Below the pieces are notes generated by a model. It was not told the DNA's origin. It was given only the letters and a program-made list of their open reading frames with translations, and searched no databases. Position numbers and translations under genes: made by a program. From positions 62,001-126,000 of the forward strand of contig SUWG01000004.1 in assembly GCA_015061625.1 (NCBI GenBank): a stretch of DNA of 64,000 bases, given 5' to 3'. Within the stretch, counting starts at the first letter, position 1. Every line of letters begins with the position of its first letter. Shown piece by piece: positions 34,024 to 42,193 of the stretch. The DNA comes from Lentisphaerota bacterium (GTDB lineage Bacteria > Verrucomicrobiota > Lentisphaeria > Victivallales > Victivallaceae).

Positions 34024-34052
34024 TTGAAAAGATTGGTAAAAAGACATATATT
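34024..34052 (+). promoter_or_regulatory. Proximal promoter of the GDPD gene
   Basis: TTGAAA (34024-34029), 17 bases, TATATT (34047-34052); start predicted near 34059, giving a leader of about 34 bases. Confidence 0.65.
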
Positions 34053-34092
34053 ATTTTTGAGTTTTTCAGTTGCAAACGCAAAAGGAAGTATC

Positions 34093-34836
34093 ATGATTTT
34101 TATTTCTCACCGGGGCGAAAGCATTGATGCTCCGGAAAATACCCTGCCGGCATTTGAATTATCCCGGCAGCGCAACACCTCCGGCATGGAATGCGATATT
34201 CATTTGACCCAAGACAATGTATTGGTAACGATTCATGACAATCACACCGGCAGAGTCGGCAATAAAAAAATGGATGTGGAAAACAGTACCTATGCCCAGT
34301 TACAAACCGTAGATGTTTCCAACGGCAAAGCCGGATTTAAAAACATCAAGATCCCGAAGTTTTCCCAAACCCTGCAACATTTGGGGAACGACAGGATATT
34401 TTATATTGAAATAAAAGGAAATGATCCGGCAGTGATCGATGCAATGATTCAGGAGTTGGATAATGCGCAAATCGCCCCGGAACAAGTGGTAATGATCGCA
34501 TTTGCGGAAGAGATCGTCCGCATTTTTAAAGAGCGTTACCCGTCACGCAAAGCGTTATTGCTGGTGCTATGTTCAATAAATCCTCACGGCCATTGGACAC
34601 CGAGTGCAGATGAATTGATTGCCAAACTCCGTGAATTGAATGCAGATGGAGTTGACATCGGAGCAAACTTGCACTGCATAAATCAGGAATATGTAAATAA
34701 AGTCAAAGCGGCCGGCTTTGATTTTGCCGTATGGACGATCGACAACGAAAATATTGCCAAAACATTCATCGATTATGGAGTTGATGCCATAACCAGCAAC
34801 TGCGCCGGATATTTGCAAGAAATTTTTGACAAATAA
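34093..34836 (+). CDS. ugpQ: Glycerophosphodiester phosphodiesterase
   Basis: 247 residues, single GDPD TIM-barrel domain without signal peptide, so the cytoplasmic UgpQ type. Metal and catalytic motifs: ISHRGESIDAPENTLPAF (HRG and PENT), GMECDIHLTQDNVLV (ExD) and TIHDNHTGR (HD). Later IEIKGND and the C-terminal VWTIDNENIA complete the family pattern. It hydrolyses glycerophosphodiesters from phospholipid breakdown to glycerol-3-phosphate and an alcohol. AAGGAA five bases before ATG. It is flanked by short unknown genes and has two tandem promoters. Confidence 0.92.
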   Translation: MIFISHRGESIDAPENTLPAFELSRQRNTSGMECDIHLTQDNVLVTIHDNHTGRVGNKKMDVENSTYAQLQTVDVSNGKAGFKNIKIPKFSQTLQHLGNDRIFYIEIKGNDPAVIDAMIQELDNAQIAPEQVVMIAFAEEIVRIFKERYPSRKALLLVLCSINPHGHWTPSADELIAKLRELNADGVDIGANLHCINQEYVNKVKAAGFDFAVWTIDNENIAKTFIDYGVDAITSNCAGYLQEIFDK

Positions 34837-34863
34837 CAATTTTACGTTGTTTGTTAAAAACGG

Positions 34864-34892
34864 TGGAAAATTTGTTTATAATGATATATATT
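34864..34892 (+). promoter_or_regulatory. Promoter of the 75-residue hypothetical gene
   Basis: TGGAAA (34864-34869), 17 bases, TATATT (34887-34892), with start predicted near 34899. Confidence 0.5.
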
Positions 34893-34931
34893 ATGATAAC
34901 AACTCAAACCGTTTGATTGTGAGAGGTGAAT

Positions 34932-35159
34932 ATGTACCCGACTGAAGAACAAATAAAAAGGCACAATGAGGAAGCGGAGGAGGAAAATATTGCCAGCACC
35001 GCGTTAATTCTTATTCGCGGACTTTGGGATTACTCATCTTTTGTAAAATCCGTAAATGGGGATAATATTTATAAACAACGTGTCGATAAAATGATCCGTC
35101 ATTATCTTTCTCTGCCCCAATACAAACATCTGCCGGTGCCGAAAGGGTTTGAGATGTAA
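34932..35159 (+). CDS. Hypothetical protein, 75 residues
   Basis: Starts MYPTEEQIKRHNEEAEEENI and ends HLPVPKGFEM. Highly charged and mostly helical, with Trp and Tyr clusters (LIRGLWDYSSFV, IRHYLSLPQYKHLP). No membrane helix or signal peptide. AGG five bases before ATG 34932, its own promoter and a strong terminator just after the stop make it a convincing one-gene transcript. I do not recognise the family. Confidence 0.6.
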   Translation: MYPTEEQIKRHNEEAEEENIASTALILIRGLWDYSSFVKSVNGDNIYKQRVDKMIRHYLSLPQYKHLPVPKGFEM

Positions 35160-35175
35160 AAGACATCGACACAAG

Positions 35176-35201
35176 GGAGACTGTTATGGTCTCCTTTTTT
35201 T
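35176..35201 (+). terminator. Terminator after the 75-residue gene
   Basis: GGAGAC (35176-35181), loop, GTCTCC (35189-35194), then seven T. Confidence 0.8.
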
Positions 35202-35259
35202 ATTGTTGACAATCCGGGTATGTTTGAACCTAAACCAACACACGGAGAATCAACGACCC

Positions 35260-35494
35260 ATGCAAATTCAGCAATATTCCGCAAAGCAACTGGAAGGGAT
35301 GATCGCAGACAGAAATCGTTTTCTGCACATATATACTATAAAAAACAAATTTCAAAGGGAACTTTCAAAATTGGGAAGACCGGATTGCATATCAATTACT
35401 TGACCACAAACAGACAGGGCTATTTTACTGGTGTGAGGAAGAAAAAACAACCGGACTGAAACAATATAAGAAACAAAAGCAAGATATTATTTAA
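35260..35494 (+). pseudogene. Frameshifted small ORF (about 78 codons)
   Basis: The first frame runs from ATG 35260 (MQIQQYSAKQLEGM ... FQRELSKLGRPD) to TGA at about 35401. The next frame continues without a break as DRIAYQLLDHKQTGLFYW and KTTGLKQYKKQKQDII to TAA at 35492-35494. The two halves join near the CCGGAT at about 35380 and read like one small basic protein, so a one- or two-base indel is likely. No family recognised. GGAG is 12 bases before the ATG, a weak site. This may also be an ordinary intergenic coincidence. Confidence 0.35.
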
Positions 35495-35571
35495 AATGAA
35501 ATTTTTCACTTTATCAACAACTTGAGTTTGAATGTTTTCAAGGCGATTTTCAAAGATTCAGGCAAAAAAAA

Positions 35572-35659
35572 TGGCGGAAGAAGAGGGATTCGAACCCTCG
35601 GAGAGTTGCCCCTCGGCGGTTTTCAAGACCGCTGCCTTAAACCACTCGACCATTCTTCC
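35572..35659 (-). tRNA. tRNA-Ser(UGA)
   Basis: 88 bases including an encoded CCA. Minus strand from GGAAGAA (acceptor), with D-arm GTCGAGTGGTTTAAGGC, anticodon loop CTTGAAA (anticodon TGA), long variable arm GAGGGGCAACTCTC, T-loop GGTTCGAATCC, and 3' TTCTTCC-G-CCA. A T-run follows directly. It matches the E. coli tRNA-Ser(UGA) plan closely. Confidence 0.95.
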
Positions 35660-35673
35660 GCAGTCATTTGGAT

Positions 35674-35702
35674 AATTTAACCCCGATTAATGGATTTTGC
35701 AA
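35674..35702 (-). promoter_or_regulatory. Promoter of tRNA-Ser
   Basis: Minus strand TTGCAA (35697-35702), 17 bases, TAAATT (35674-35679), with start predicted about eight bases before the mature tRNA 5' end. Confidence 0.6.
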
Positions 35703-35751
35703 ATGTTTTTTGGCAAATAATCAAAAAAAGTTATCATTTAAACACATAAAA

Positions 35752-35785
35752 TCGGCGGTACAGCCTGATACAACTATACCGCCGA
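35752..35785 (-). terminator. Terminator of the LarA-like gene
   Basis: TCGGCGGTA (35777-35785 read on minus) pairs perfectly with TACCGCCGA (35752-35760), followed by TTTTA. Confidence 0.7.
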
Positions 35786-35806
35786 CAGAATATTCACCAA
35801 ATCACT

Positions 35807-37093
35807 TCATTCGGCAAACGCAGATTTCAACGCCCACAAACCGAGAGCCGGGTTGCTGATATAGAAAATTTCTTCTCCATTGACCACATTGATTCCGTCT
35901 TTCAAATCCGCGAAATGATATTTATCCATGGTGGCTTGCAAGTCACCGTATTCAAAACCGACACTGCGGATTTCATCTGCAGTAACTTTATCGCCGGGGC
36001 AGTAAGTAATGGTAAATCTGCCTTCACTGGAACCATGGATCAAGTGAGCCGCCGCACCAAGATTATTGCGTAAATCTTCATTCTCGGCGACCATTTTCAA
36101 CGTATTCGGCGTACCTTTGTAGCCGTATTTACGGATAAGACGGTCGATTTCCGGATCTTCACCGAATTCCTGCAATCCCGGAGCCAATACGATCAAATCA
36201 CCATCATCGGCGATTGCCATACGGGTACGGTACACTGATTTATTCCCCAGCCATGTACTTTTGAATTCTTCCGGATCAAGATAGACGATCACCTTTTTCA
36301 AAGGCTTGTCCAACAGCTGCAAGTTGGTCTCCACACTCAACTTTGCCGCCGCACGGAATGCATCATCGCCATTACCGGCAAAAAATCCGCGCATCGCCAT
36401 TTTTCCGGTAGCCTCATCTCTCGCCATAACCGTTTGCATATAGATTATCGGCAGATCAGCAAGGAAAGTATCCACTCCGTAATTGAACAAACTGCGCACC
36501 GGACTGTCTGCATGGCCCATGATCTTTTCCATATTTGAAACCGCACCGAGAAAGTGAGATTTATTGATCATATCCGAGCCGCCGATACCAACCATGATAT
36601 TTTTGGTGTAGTTCGCCATGCCAACCACTTCATGCGGAACAACCTGACCGACAGAAACAATAAGATCATAATTTTCAAACACGATCTTATTGACCTGCAC
36701 ACTCACCTCGTAATCAACTTTGCCACCGGATAATTCACTGATAAATTCACTGGAAGCTTTGCCCATGGTTTTGACCGCATTGCGCCAGTCATGAACCAGA
36801 AACTTATCCTTCGGTATCTTGCTGCCGAACATCAATTCCAATTGGGCATCACCCATTGCACTATGCGTTCCCAATGCCGGCATGATATCGATGTGGCATT
36901 TATCAGCATAATTTTCGTAAATGATTTCGGTGATCCTGCCGGCACAGGAATTAAGCCGGGTATGATCCGGCGGCAGAATCAGCATACGCTTGATATCTTT
37001 TCCGCTTTTGGCAATAGCCTCAAGAACCAAACTTTGCAATTCACTGTCGCTGACAGCGATATCAGCACCACCCTTTTGCACATACATAGCCAT
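35807..37093 (-). CDS. LarA-like nickel-pincer (DUF2088) protein
   Basis: 428 residues. DUF2088/LarA N-terminal domain opening ILPPDHTRLNSCAGRI, then ALGTHSAMG, VGQVVPHEVVGMANYTKNIMVGIGG. By comparison with lactate racemase, the catalytic pair (His in GTH and in VPHE) and the Lys that carries the pincer nucleotide (YTKN) are present. The family racemises or epimerises alpha-hydroxy acids, often sugar acids. Start ATG 37093 has AGGAAAGGA eight bases upstream. The larB, larC and larE maturation genes are not nearby. Its neighbours gnd and a mannonate-type reductase suggest a sugar-acid substrate. Confidence 0.85.
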   Translation of the reverse strand: MAMYVQKGGADIAVSDSELQSLVLEAIAKSGKDIKRMLILPPDHTRLNSCAGRITEIIYENYADKCHIDIMPALGTHSAMGDAQLELMFGSKIPKDKFLVHDWRNAVKTMGKASSEFISELSGGKVDYEVSVQVNKIVFENYDLIVSVGQVVPHEVVGMANYTKNIMVGIGGSDMINKSHFLGAVSNMEKIMGHADSPVRSLFNYGVDTFLADLPIIYMQTVMARDEATGKMAMRGFFAGNGDDAFRAAAKLSVETNLQLLDKPLKKVIVYLDPEEFKSTWLGNKSVYRTRMAIADDGDLIVLAPGLQEFGEDPEIDRLIRKYGYKGTPNTLKMVAENEDLRNNLGAAAHLIHGSSEGRFTITYCPGDKVTADEIRSVGFEYGDLQATMDKYHFADLKDGINVVNGEEIFYISNPALGLWALKSAFAE

Positions 37094-37111
37094 AGTAAAA
37101 ATCCTTTCCTG

Positions 37112-37150
37112 AAAAAACGGCGGGCAACACCGCAAATGATGCACCCGCCG
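37112..37150 (-). terminator. Terminator after gnd
   Basis: CGGCGGG (37144-37150) pairs with CCCGCCG (37118-37124), followed by TTTTTT (37112-37117), between gnd and the LarA-like gene. It probably attenuates rather than fully separates them. Confidence 0.65.
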
Positions 37151-37168
37151 CAATCGGCAAATTCTGTT

Positions 37169-38626
37169 TTATGCGGTATAAGTACCGGCCACGGTAGTAC
37201 CGCTGGTTTCAGTCCATGCCGTGTGGAAAAATTTACCGCGCTCGGCATCAACACGCTCGTAAGTATGAGCACCGAAATAATCGCGCTGTGCCTGAAGCAA
37301 GTTGGCGGGCAGACAGGCTGAACGGTAACCATCGTAATAAGCAAGCGCACTGCTGAATGCCGGCACCGGAACTCCGTTGGCGACCGCAGTTGCGATAACT
37401 TCACGCCAGGCGGCCTGACAGTTGTCGATAACACCGTGGAAGAAATCATCCAGCAACAGGTTATCCAAATCTGGATTTTTGTCAAATGCTTCTTTGATGC
37501 GTTCAAGGAACTGCGCCCGGATAATACATCCGCCACGCCACATCAGAGCGATTTCGCCATACTGCAATTTCCAGCCGTATTCTTTGGCAGCCAGTTTCAT
37601 CAACTGATAGCCCTGAGCGTAAGAACAGATCTTGGAAGCATAAAGTGCTTTGCGGACAGACTCAATAAATGCTTTCTTATCACCGGTGAAATTGACTTTT
37701 GGACCGGTCAACACACCGGAAGCCGCCACGCGTTCTTCCTTGATAGCAGAAAGGCAACGGGCAAAAACCGCTTCGGCAACTGTCGGGGCCGGGGCACCGA
37801 GATCCAACGCACTCTGGCTGGTCCACTTACCGGTACCTTTCTGACCGGCCGTGTCAAGAATGATATCCACCACCGGTTTGCCGGTTTCCGGATCGACTTT
37901 GCTGAAAATATTGGAAGTGATCTCGATCAGATAACTGTTAAGTTCACCGGCATTCCATTCGGTAAATACTTCATGCAATTCAGCCGCAGTAAGACCGAGA
38001 ATATTCTTCATGATCCAATAGGCTTCGCAAATCATCTGCATATCGCCGTATTCGATACCGTTGTGAACCATTTTCACATAGTGACCGGCACCGTCATTAC
38101 CGACCCATTCGCAACAGGGCTGACCACCGGCGACTTTAGCCGCGATCGCCTGAAAAACCGGTTTGATTTCCGGCCATGCTTCCGGATCTCCACCGGGCAT
38201 CAGAGATGGACCGAGCAAGGCCCCTTCTTCACCGCCGGAAACACCGGAACCGACAAAGCGCAAACCTTTTTCGGCCAGATATTTGGTGCGGCGGATGGTA
38301 TCGGGGAAGTGACTGTTGCCGCCATCGATCAGGATATCGCCTTTATCGAGATAGGGGATGAGTTGTTCCATAAGGTCATCAACCGGTTTTCCGGCTTTGA
38401 CCATCATCATGATCTTACGGGGAGTTTTCAGAGAATTGCACAGTTCTTCAAGGCTGTGGCAGCCGATGAAATTTTTACCTTTGCCTCTGCCATTGATAAA
38501 ATTGTCAACTTTTTCGACCGTGCGGTTGTAAACCGCGGCACTGAAGCCGTGACTTTCCATATTGAGAACGAGGTTCTCACCCATTACCGCCAGACCGATA
38601 AGACCGATATCTGCTTTTTTATCCAT
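37169..38626 (-). CDS. gnd: 6-phosphogluconate dehydrogenase, decarboxylating
   Basis: 485 residues, the long (dimeric) form. N-terminal Rossmann motif [15 protein letters not shown], then the catalytic [19 protein letters not shown] and [19 protein letters not shown], which holds the catalytic Lys. The helical C-terminal domain has [20 protein letters not shown] and ends [15 protein letters not shown]. It oxidises 6-phosphogluconate to ribulose-5-phosphate, making NADPH in the cytoplasm. AAGGAAAG before ATG. It follows an SDR gene by 30 bases in the same transcript. Confidence 0.97.
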   Translation of the reverse strand: MDKKADIGLIGLAVMGENLVLNMESHGFSAAVYNRTVEKVDNFINGRGKGKNFIGCHSLEELCNSLKTPRKIMMMVKAGKPVDDLMEQLIPYLDKGDILIDGGNSHFPDTIRRTKYLAEKGLRFVGSGVSGGEEGALLGPSLMPGGDPEAWPEIKPVFQAIAAKVAGGQPCCEWVGNDGAGHYVKMVHNGIEYGDMQMICEAYWIMKNILGLTAAELHEVFTEWNAGELNSYLIEITSNIFSKVDPETGKPVVDIILDTAGQKGTGKWTSQSALDLGAPAPTVAEAVFARCLSAIKEERVAASGVLTGPKVNFTGDKKAFIESVRKALYASKICSYAQGYQLMKLAAKEYGWKLQYGEIALMWRGGCIIRAQFLERIKEAFDKNPDLDNLLLDDFFHGVIDNCQAAWREVIATAVANGVPVPAFSSALAYYDGYRSACLPANLLQAQRDYFGAHTYERVDAERGKFFHTAWTETSGTTVAGTYTA

Positions 38627-38656
38627 AATAATCTTTCCTTGAATTAAGATTGAAAA

Positions 38657-39505
38657 TTACACGCCGCTGAATGCCGCAAAACCGCCATCGATCGGCAGCA
38701 CCACACCATTGATGAAACCGGCGGCCTCATCATCAAGCAGGAAAAGCAAGGCACCAACCAAATCTTCCGGCTGACCGAATTTGCCCATCGGAGTATGAGT
38801 CAGAATGGTGTTGCCACGGGGAGTCAGAGAACCATCCGGATTGGTCAGAAGAGTGCGATTCTGATTGGTCAGGAAAAATCCCGGTGCGATCGCATTGACC
38901 CGGATATTGACTTTGGAAAAGTGAACCGCAAGCCACTGGGTAAAGTTGCTGATCGCCGCTTTAGCACCGCTGTACGCCGGAATCTTGGTCAGCGGACAAA
39001 ATGCATTCATACTGGAAATATTGATCACATTACCGCCATTATTTTCTGCCATGTGTTTACAGAAAACCTGGGTCGGCAGCAAAGTGCCGAGGAAGTTAAG
39101 ATTGAAAACGAAACCGACACCGGCGGGATCAAGATCAAAGAAAGTGGTGATACCCTCCGCTTTGGCAAGCAAATCTTCTTTAGTCAGATATTCTTTGCTG
39201 GTCGTGCCTTTGGGATTGTTGCCACCGGCACCATTGACCAGAATATCACAATGACCGAATGCGGCAGTAACTTTGGCTTCAGCTTCCTGCAAACTGGCAA
39301 GTTCCAATACATTGGCACTCAAACCGATCGCTTCGCCGCCATCGGCCACGATTTCGGCGGCCACCTGTTCCGCAGATTCGGCACGCAAGTCAAGAATCGC
39401 GACTTTAGCACCGGCTTTGGCAAGCGCCTTGGCCATCACACTGCAGAGAATTCCGCCGCCGCCGGTAACGACAGCAACTTTGTCTTTCAGGTCAACTTTC
39501 ATCAT
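38657..39505 (-). CDS. SDR oxidoreductase, D-mannonate/fructuronate reductase-like
   Basis: 282 residues, classical SDR. TGGGGILCSVMAKAL (cofactor), ILVNGAGGNN, catalytic Ser in VINISSMNAF and Tyr/Lys in IPAYSGAKAAISN, and IAPGFFLTNQNRTLL. The inserted loop GNNPKGTTSKEYL and the FFLTNQNR region are typical of the SDR family annotated as D-mannonate oxidoreductase. It would interconvert fructuronate and mannonate with NAD(H). GGAG precedes tandem ATGs at 39505 and 39502, either usable. First gene of the transcript with gnd. Confidence 0.85.
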   Translation of the reverse strand: MMKVDLKDKVAVVTGGGGILCSVMAKALAKAGAKVAILDLRAESAEQVAAEIVADGGEAIGLSANVLELASLQEAEAKVTAAFGHCDILVNGAGGNNPKGTTSKEYLTKEDLLAKAEGITTFFDLDPAGVGFVFNLNFLGTLLPTQVFCKHMAENNGGNVINISSMNAFCPLTKIPAYSGAKAAISNFTQWLAVHFSKVNIRVNAIAPGFFLTNQNRTLLTNPDGSLTPRGNTILTHTPMGKFGQPEDLVGALLFLLDDEAAGFINGVVLPIDGGFAAFSGV

Positions 39506-39558
39506 CTTTCTCCTTATTTTGACAAGTTGTTCCGATGAATATCAAAATGCTCGCTAAT

Positions 39559-39587
39559 AAAATACCATTAATTCCGCAGTTTTTCAA
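39559..39587 (-). promoter_or_regulatory. Promoter of the SDR-gnd transcript
   Basis: Minus strand TTGAAA (39582-39587), 17 bases, TATTTT (39559-39564). A hairpin GCAGTTTTT-8-AAAAACTGC (about 39576-39601) overlaps the -35 and may end the opposing or upstream transcript. Confidence 0.6.
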
Positions 39588-39646
39588 GTTTCAAAAACTG
39601 CTTTCTTCAAAGTTTGTTCATAAACTTTACCAACCCGGCAAAAAAA

Positions 39647-40576
39647 TCACAGTCGTTCAAGATTTTTCCGGTTCACCGAATGAAGTAAAGCGGCACAACA
39701 TCTAATTGCCGGAACCGCCACTCCATGCTCAAGAGCAAGTTGCAAAACATTGCCGATTATCGCCTCAACTTCCAATGGACGCCCGGCTTCGAAATCCTGC
39801 AGCATACTGGTTTTGTACGGTGGAAAATTACGGGTATATTCCAGTTGATCCTCTGCCATGCGTCTATCCAGCGGCACATTGCAGGCATTGGCCACCGCAA
39901 TCACCTCATCCATTAAATTTGAACACAATTCTTCTATTGCCGCACCGTCACACAATTCTCTGGAATTCAGACCGCCGCCCAAAACAGAAACCGGATTGAA
40001 AGGCAAATTCCACAGCAACTTTTTCCAGCGTTCCAGGGCGATATTTTCCACAACATCACAAGGTATCCCCCCTGCCCTGAAAAGCGAGGCGGCCCATTCA
40101 CTTTTGCCGATACCGCCACCGAAACGGCCTAAAATCAACCGTCCGCTGCCGGAATGAACAACCTGATTGACCTCCCGGCGTGATGCTCCGATATAAGCAA
40201 TGGCACTGATGATTTCATTTTCAGGGAATGCCGCGGCTATCTCATTTTCAATGCCGACTCCATTCTGGATCAGAATGATTGGCGGATGCTCCGGACGGTC
40301 TGCAACCCCTTTCAACAAGCCGACCCGATCGACACCGGGCAGAACTTTGGTCGCCACAACAATACAATCGATATCAGCAGATGCCTCACGCGCGCTTTGC
40401 AATACTTTTTCCGGGCGGAACGAAAAATTTCCGGCGATACTTTCCACCAGATATCCTTCCCGGCGGATTTTTTCCAATTCCCGGTGGGCAACGACCTCCA
40501 CAGACGTTCCGCCACAGGCGGCACGTCCGCAAAAGTAAACGCCGACACTGCCAGCTCCGATCAATAAAATTTTCAT
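39647..40576 (-). CDS. panE: 2-dehydropantoate 2-reductase family protein
   Basis: 309 residues. N-terminal NADP Rossmann motif ILLIGAGSVGVYFCGR; ATKVLPGV; NGVGIENEI with the catalytic-region Lys and Asn; C-terminal ApbA domain ERWKKLLWNLPFNPVSVLGG (the conserved Lys and Asn-Pro). This reaction gives pantoate for coenzyme A. Some paralogues have other substrates, and no panB or panC is in the window. It overlaps yggS as ATGA. Confidence 0.85.
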   Translation of the reverse strand: MKILLIGAGSVGVYFCGRAACGGTSVEVVAHRELEKIRREGYLVESIAGNFSFRPEKVLQSAREASADIDCIVVATKVLPGVDRVGLLKGVADRPEHPPIILIQNGVGIENEIAAAFPENEIISAIAYIGASRREVNQVVHSGSGRLILGRFGGGIGKSEWAASLFRAGGIPCDVVENIALERWKKLLWNLPFNPVSVLGGGLNSRELCDGAAIEELCSNLMDEVIAVANACNVPLDRRMAEDQLEYTRNFPPYKTSMLQDFEAGRPLEVEAIIGNVLQLALEHGVAVPAIRCCAALLHSVNRKNLERL

Positions 40577-41268
40577 CGGGAAATTCTCTCAATACCTTCA
40601 AAAATCTTGCTTCCGACCCGCACGACCGTCGATCCGCAGGCAACGGCCACCTGAAAATCGCCACTCATTCCCATTGACAGGATCGGCAAATCCATTTGAC
40701 ACGCTTTTCCGGTTTGCTCATTCAAAATCCGCAAGCGGTCAAAAATCGAATGAAGTTCTTCCTCATTTGCTTCAAAAGGAGCCATCGTCATCAAACCGGA
40801 AAAACGCACATTGCGACATTTCGCGGCACAATCGGCGACCTCCGGCAACTCCTCCGGTGTCATTCCTCCTTTGGATGCTTCACCGGAAACATTTATCTCC
40901 AACAAAATTTGCGGACTTTTGTTTTCTTCACCGGCGATACGCTCAAATCTTTCCAGTTGACTTTTGGATTCAACAGAATGAATGATCTGCGCCAGTTTGA
41001 CGACCTTGCGGATTTTATTGGATTGCACCGGCCCGATAAAATGCCAGACTATATCATCCGGCATGGCGGCAGCTTTCACGGCCAATTCCGGTTCCCGGTT
41101 TTCAGCAAATTCCCTGACTCCAAATTCATAAAGTTCCATCATTACCGGAATGGGGATCGTCTTGCTGACGACCAGCAACTTGACATCATCAACACTGCGT
41201 CCGCACTGGCGGCAAGCACTTTCCAACTCGGCCCTCACCGCCAGAAAATTTTCGATTACACGGCTCAT
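40573..41268 (-). CDS. yggS: YggS-family pyridoxal phosphate homeostasis protein
   Basis: 231 residues, single TIM barrel of the alanine-racemase N-terminal type. PLP lysine in KLLVVSKTIPI, then WHFIGPVQSNKIRKV, LLEINVSGEASKGG, and MGMSGDFQVAVACGSTVVRVGSKIFEG. It buffers PLP in the cytoplasm and has no known catalytic activity. ATGA overlap with cysE upstream and with panE downstream. Confidence 0.94.
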   Translation of the reverse strand: MSRVIENFLAVRAELESACRQCGRSVDDVKLLVVSKTIPIPVMMELYEFGVREFAENREPELAVKAAAMPDDIVWHFIGPVQSNKIRKVVKLAQIIHSVESKSQLERFERIAGEENKSPQILLEINVSGEASKGGMTPEELPEVADCAAKCRNVRFSGLMTMAPFEANEEELHSIFDRLRILNEQTGKACQMDLPILSMGMSGDFQVAVACGSTVVRVGSKIFEGIERISR

Positions 41269-42182
41269 TTTTCACCGCCTCCGGTAGTGTTGAGAAACTT
41301 TTTCCGGTGTTCCGGCGGCAGTGCCGTGATTTTGGTCCCCGGCGGTAAACTTTCAGCCAGCCACACATTGCCGCCGATCACTGAATTATCACCGATCGTG
41401 ATATCTCCCAGCACAGAAGCCCCGGAATAGATCGTAACATTATTGCCGACTGTCGGATGACGTTTGTTGCCTTTGATCAACATACCGCAGGCATTTTTGG
41501 GGAAGTTGGCGGCTCCGAGAGTGACCCCCTGATAAATTCGCACATTGTCACCGATCACAGCTGTTTCCCCAACTACCACGCCGGTTCCGTGATCGATAAA
41601 AACTCCACTGCCGATCTTTGCGCCGGGATGGATATCGATACCGGTAACTGAATGAGCATATTCGGTCATCATGCGAGGGATCAGAGGTACGTTGAGAACA
41701 TACAACTCATGAGCAAGCCGTTGAATGGCAATCGCCTTGACTCCGGGGTAACTCAAAATGATCTCATCATAATTTTTGGCAGCCGGATCACCATTGTAAG
41801 CGGCTTTGACATCAAGTTTCATAATTTCCCGGATCGCCGGCAAACGTTGCAGCATTGCCAGAGTAAGAGTATCGCATTTTGAATTGCACCCATTAGTACA
41901 TGAATCGCAATCGTCACCACTCATCCGATGCATGGCCCGGGATATCTGATCGGATAATTCCCGCATACAATCCCCCAGCAAAACTGCCGCCGACGGATAA
42001 GTTCCGGCCCGATCGAATCCGGGAAAGATCAATTCCAGCAATTTTTCAGTAACAGCGATCACCTCACTGCGTCGGGGCAAACTGTCACCACCGGCATCAT
42101 TCACCCCGAAACCATCAGCATAACTTTTCTGCAACTCATCATGAATCGCATTCAATGCGTTCTTTTTTTCCAGACGATTCAT
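41265..42182 (-). CDS. cysE: Serine O-acetyltransferase (EpsC type)
   Basis: About 305 residues. N-terminal helical SAT domain (about 20-165), then a left-handed beta-helix of hexapeptide repeats with the active-site His (DIHPGAKIGSGVFIDHG) and GVTLGAANF, RHPTVGNNVTIYSGASVLG. It acetylates serine, the first step to cysteine. ATG 42182 is preferred over GTG 42197 because AGG lies six bases upstream. Longer than E. coli CysE owing to a Cys-rich insertion in the middle (DDCDSCTNGCNSKCD), an unusual feature that could be redox- or metal-sensitive. Operon with yicC and yggS. Confidence 0.9.
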   Translation of the reverse strand: MNRLEKKNALNAIHDELQKSYADGFGVNDAGGDSLPRRSEVIAVTEKLLELIFPGFDRAGTYPSAAVLLGDCMRELSDQISRAMHRMSGDDCDSCTNGCNSKCDTLTLAMLQRLPAIREIMKLDVKAAYNGDPAAKNYDEIILSYPGVKAIAIQRLAHELYVLNVPLIPRMMTEYAHSVTGIDIHPGAKIGSGVFIDHGTGVVVGETAVIGDNVRIYQGVTLGAANFPKNACGMLIKGNKRHPTVGNNVTIYSGASVLGDITIGDNSVIGGNVWLAESLPPGTKITALPPEHRKKFLNTTGGGEK

Positions 42183-42193
42183 ATAAAACCTGT

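Noticed and set aside
33683-34027. 114-codon plus-strand ORF before the GDPD gene
   Set aside because: No ribosome site, no similarity to a known protein, and promoter elements lie inside it.
37436-38647. A 403-codon plus-strand ORF
   Set aside because: Antisense to gnd, which is intact and clearly coding.
39576-39601. Hairpin GCAGTTTTT-8-AAAAACTGC as a terminator of panE
   Set aside because: On the minus strand no T-run follows it, and it coincides with the -35 of the SDR-gnd promoter; its role is unclear.
39706-39999. Several short plus-strand ORFs across 39.7-42.2 kb
   Set aside because: All are antisense to panE, yggS and cysE, which carry full family motifs.
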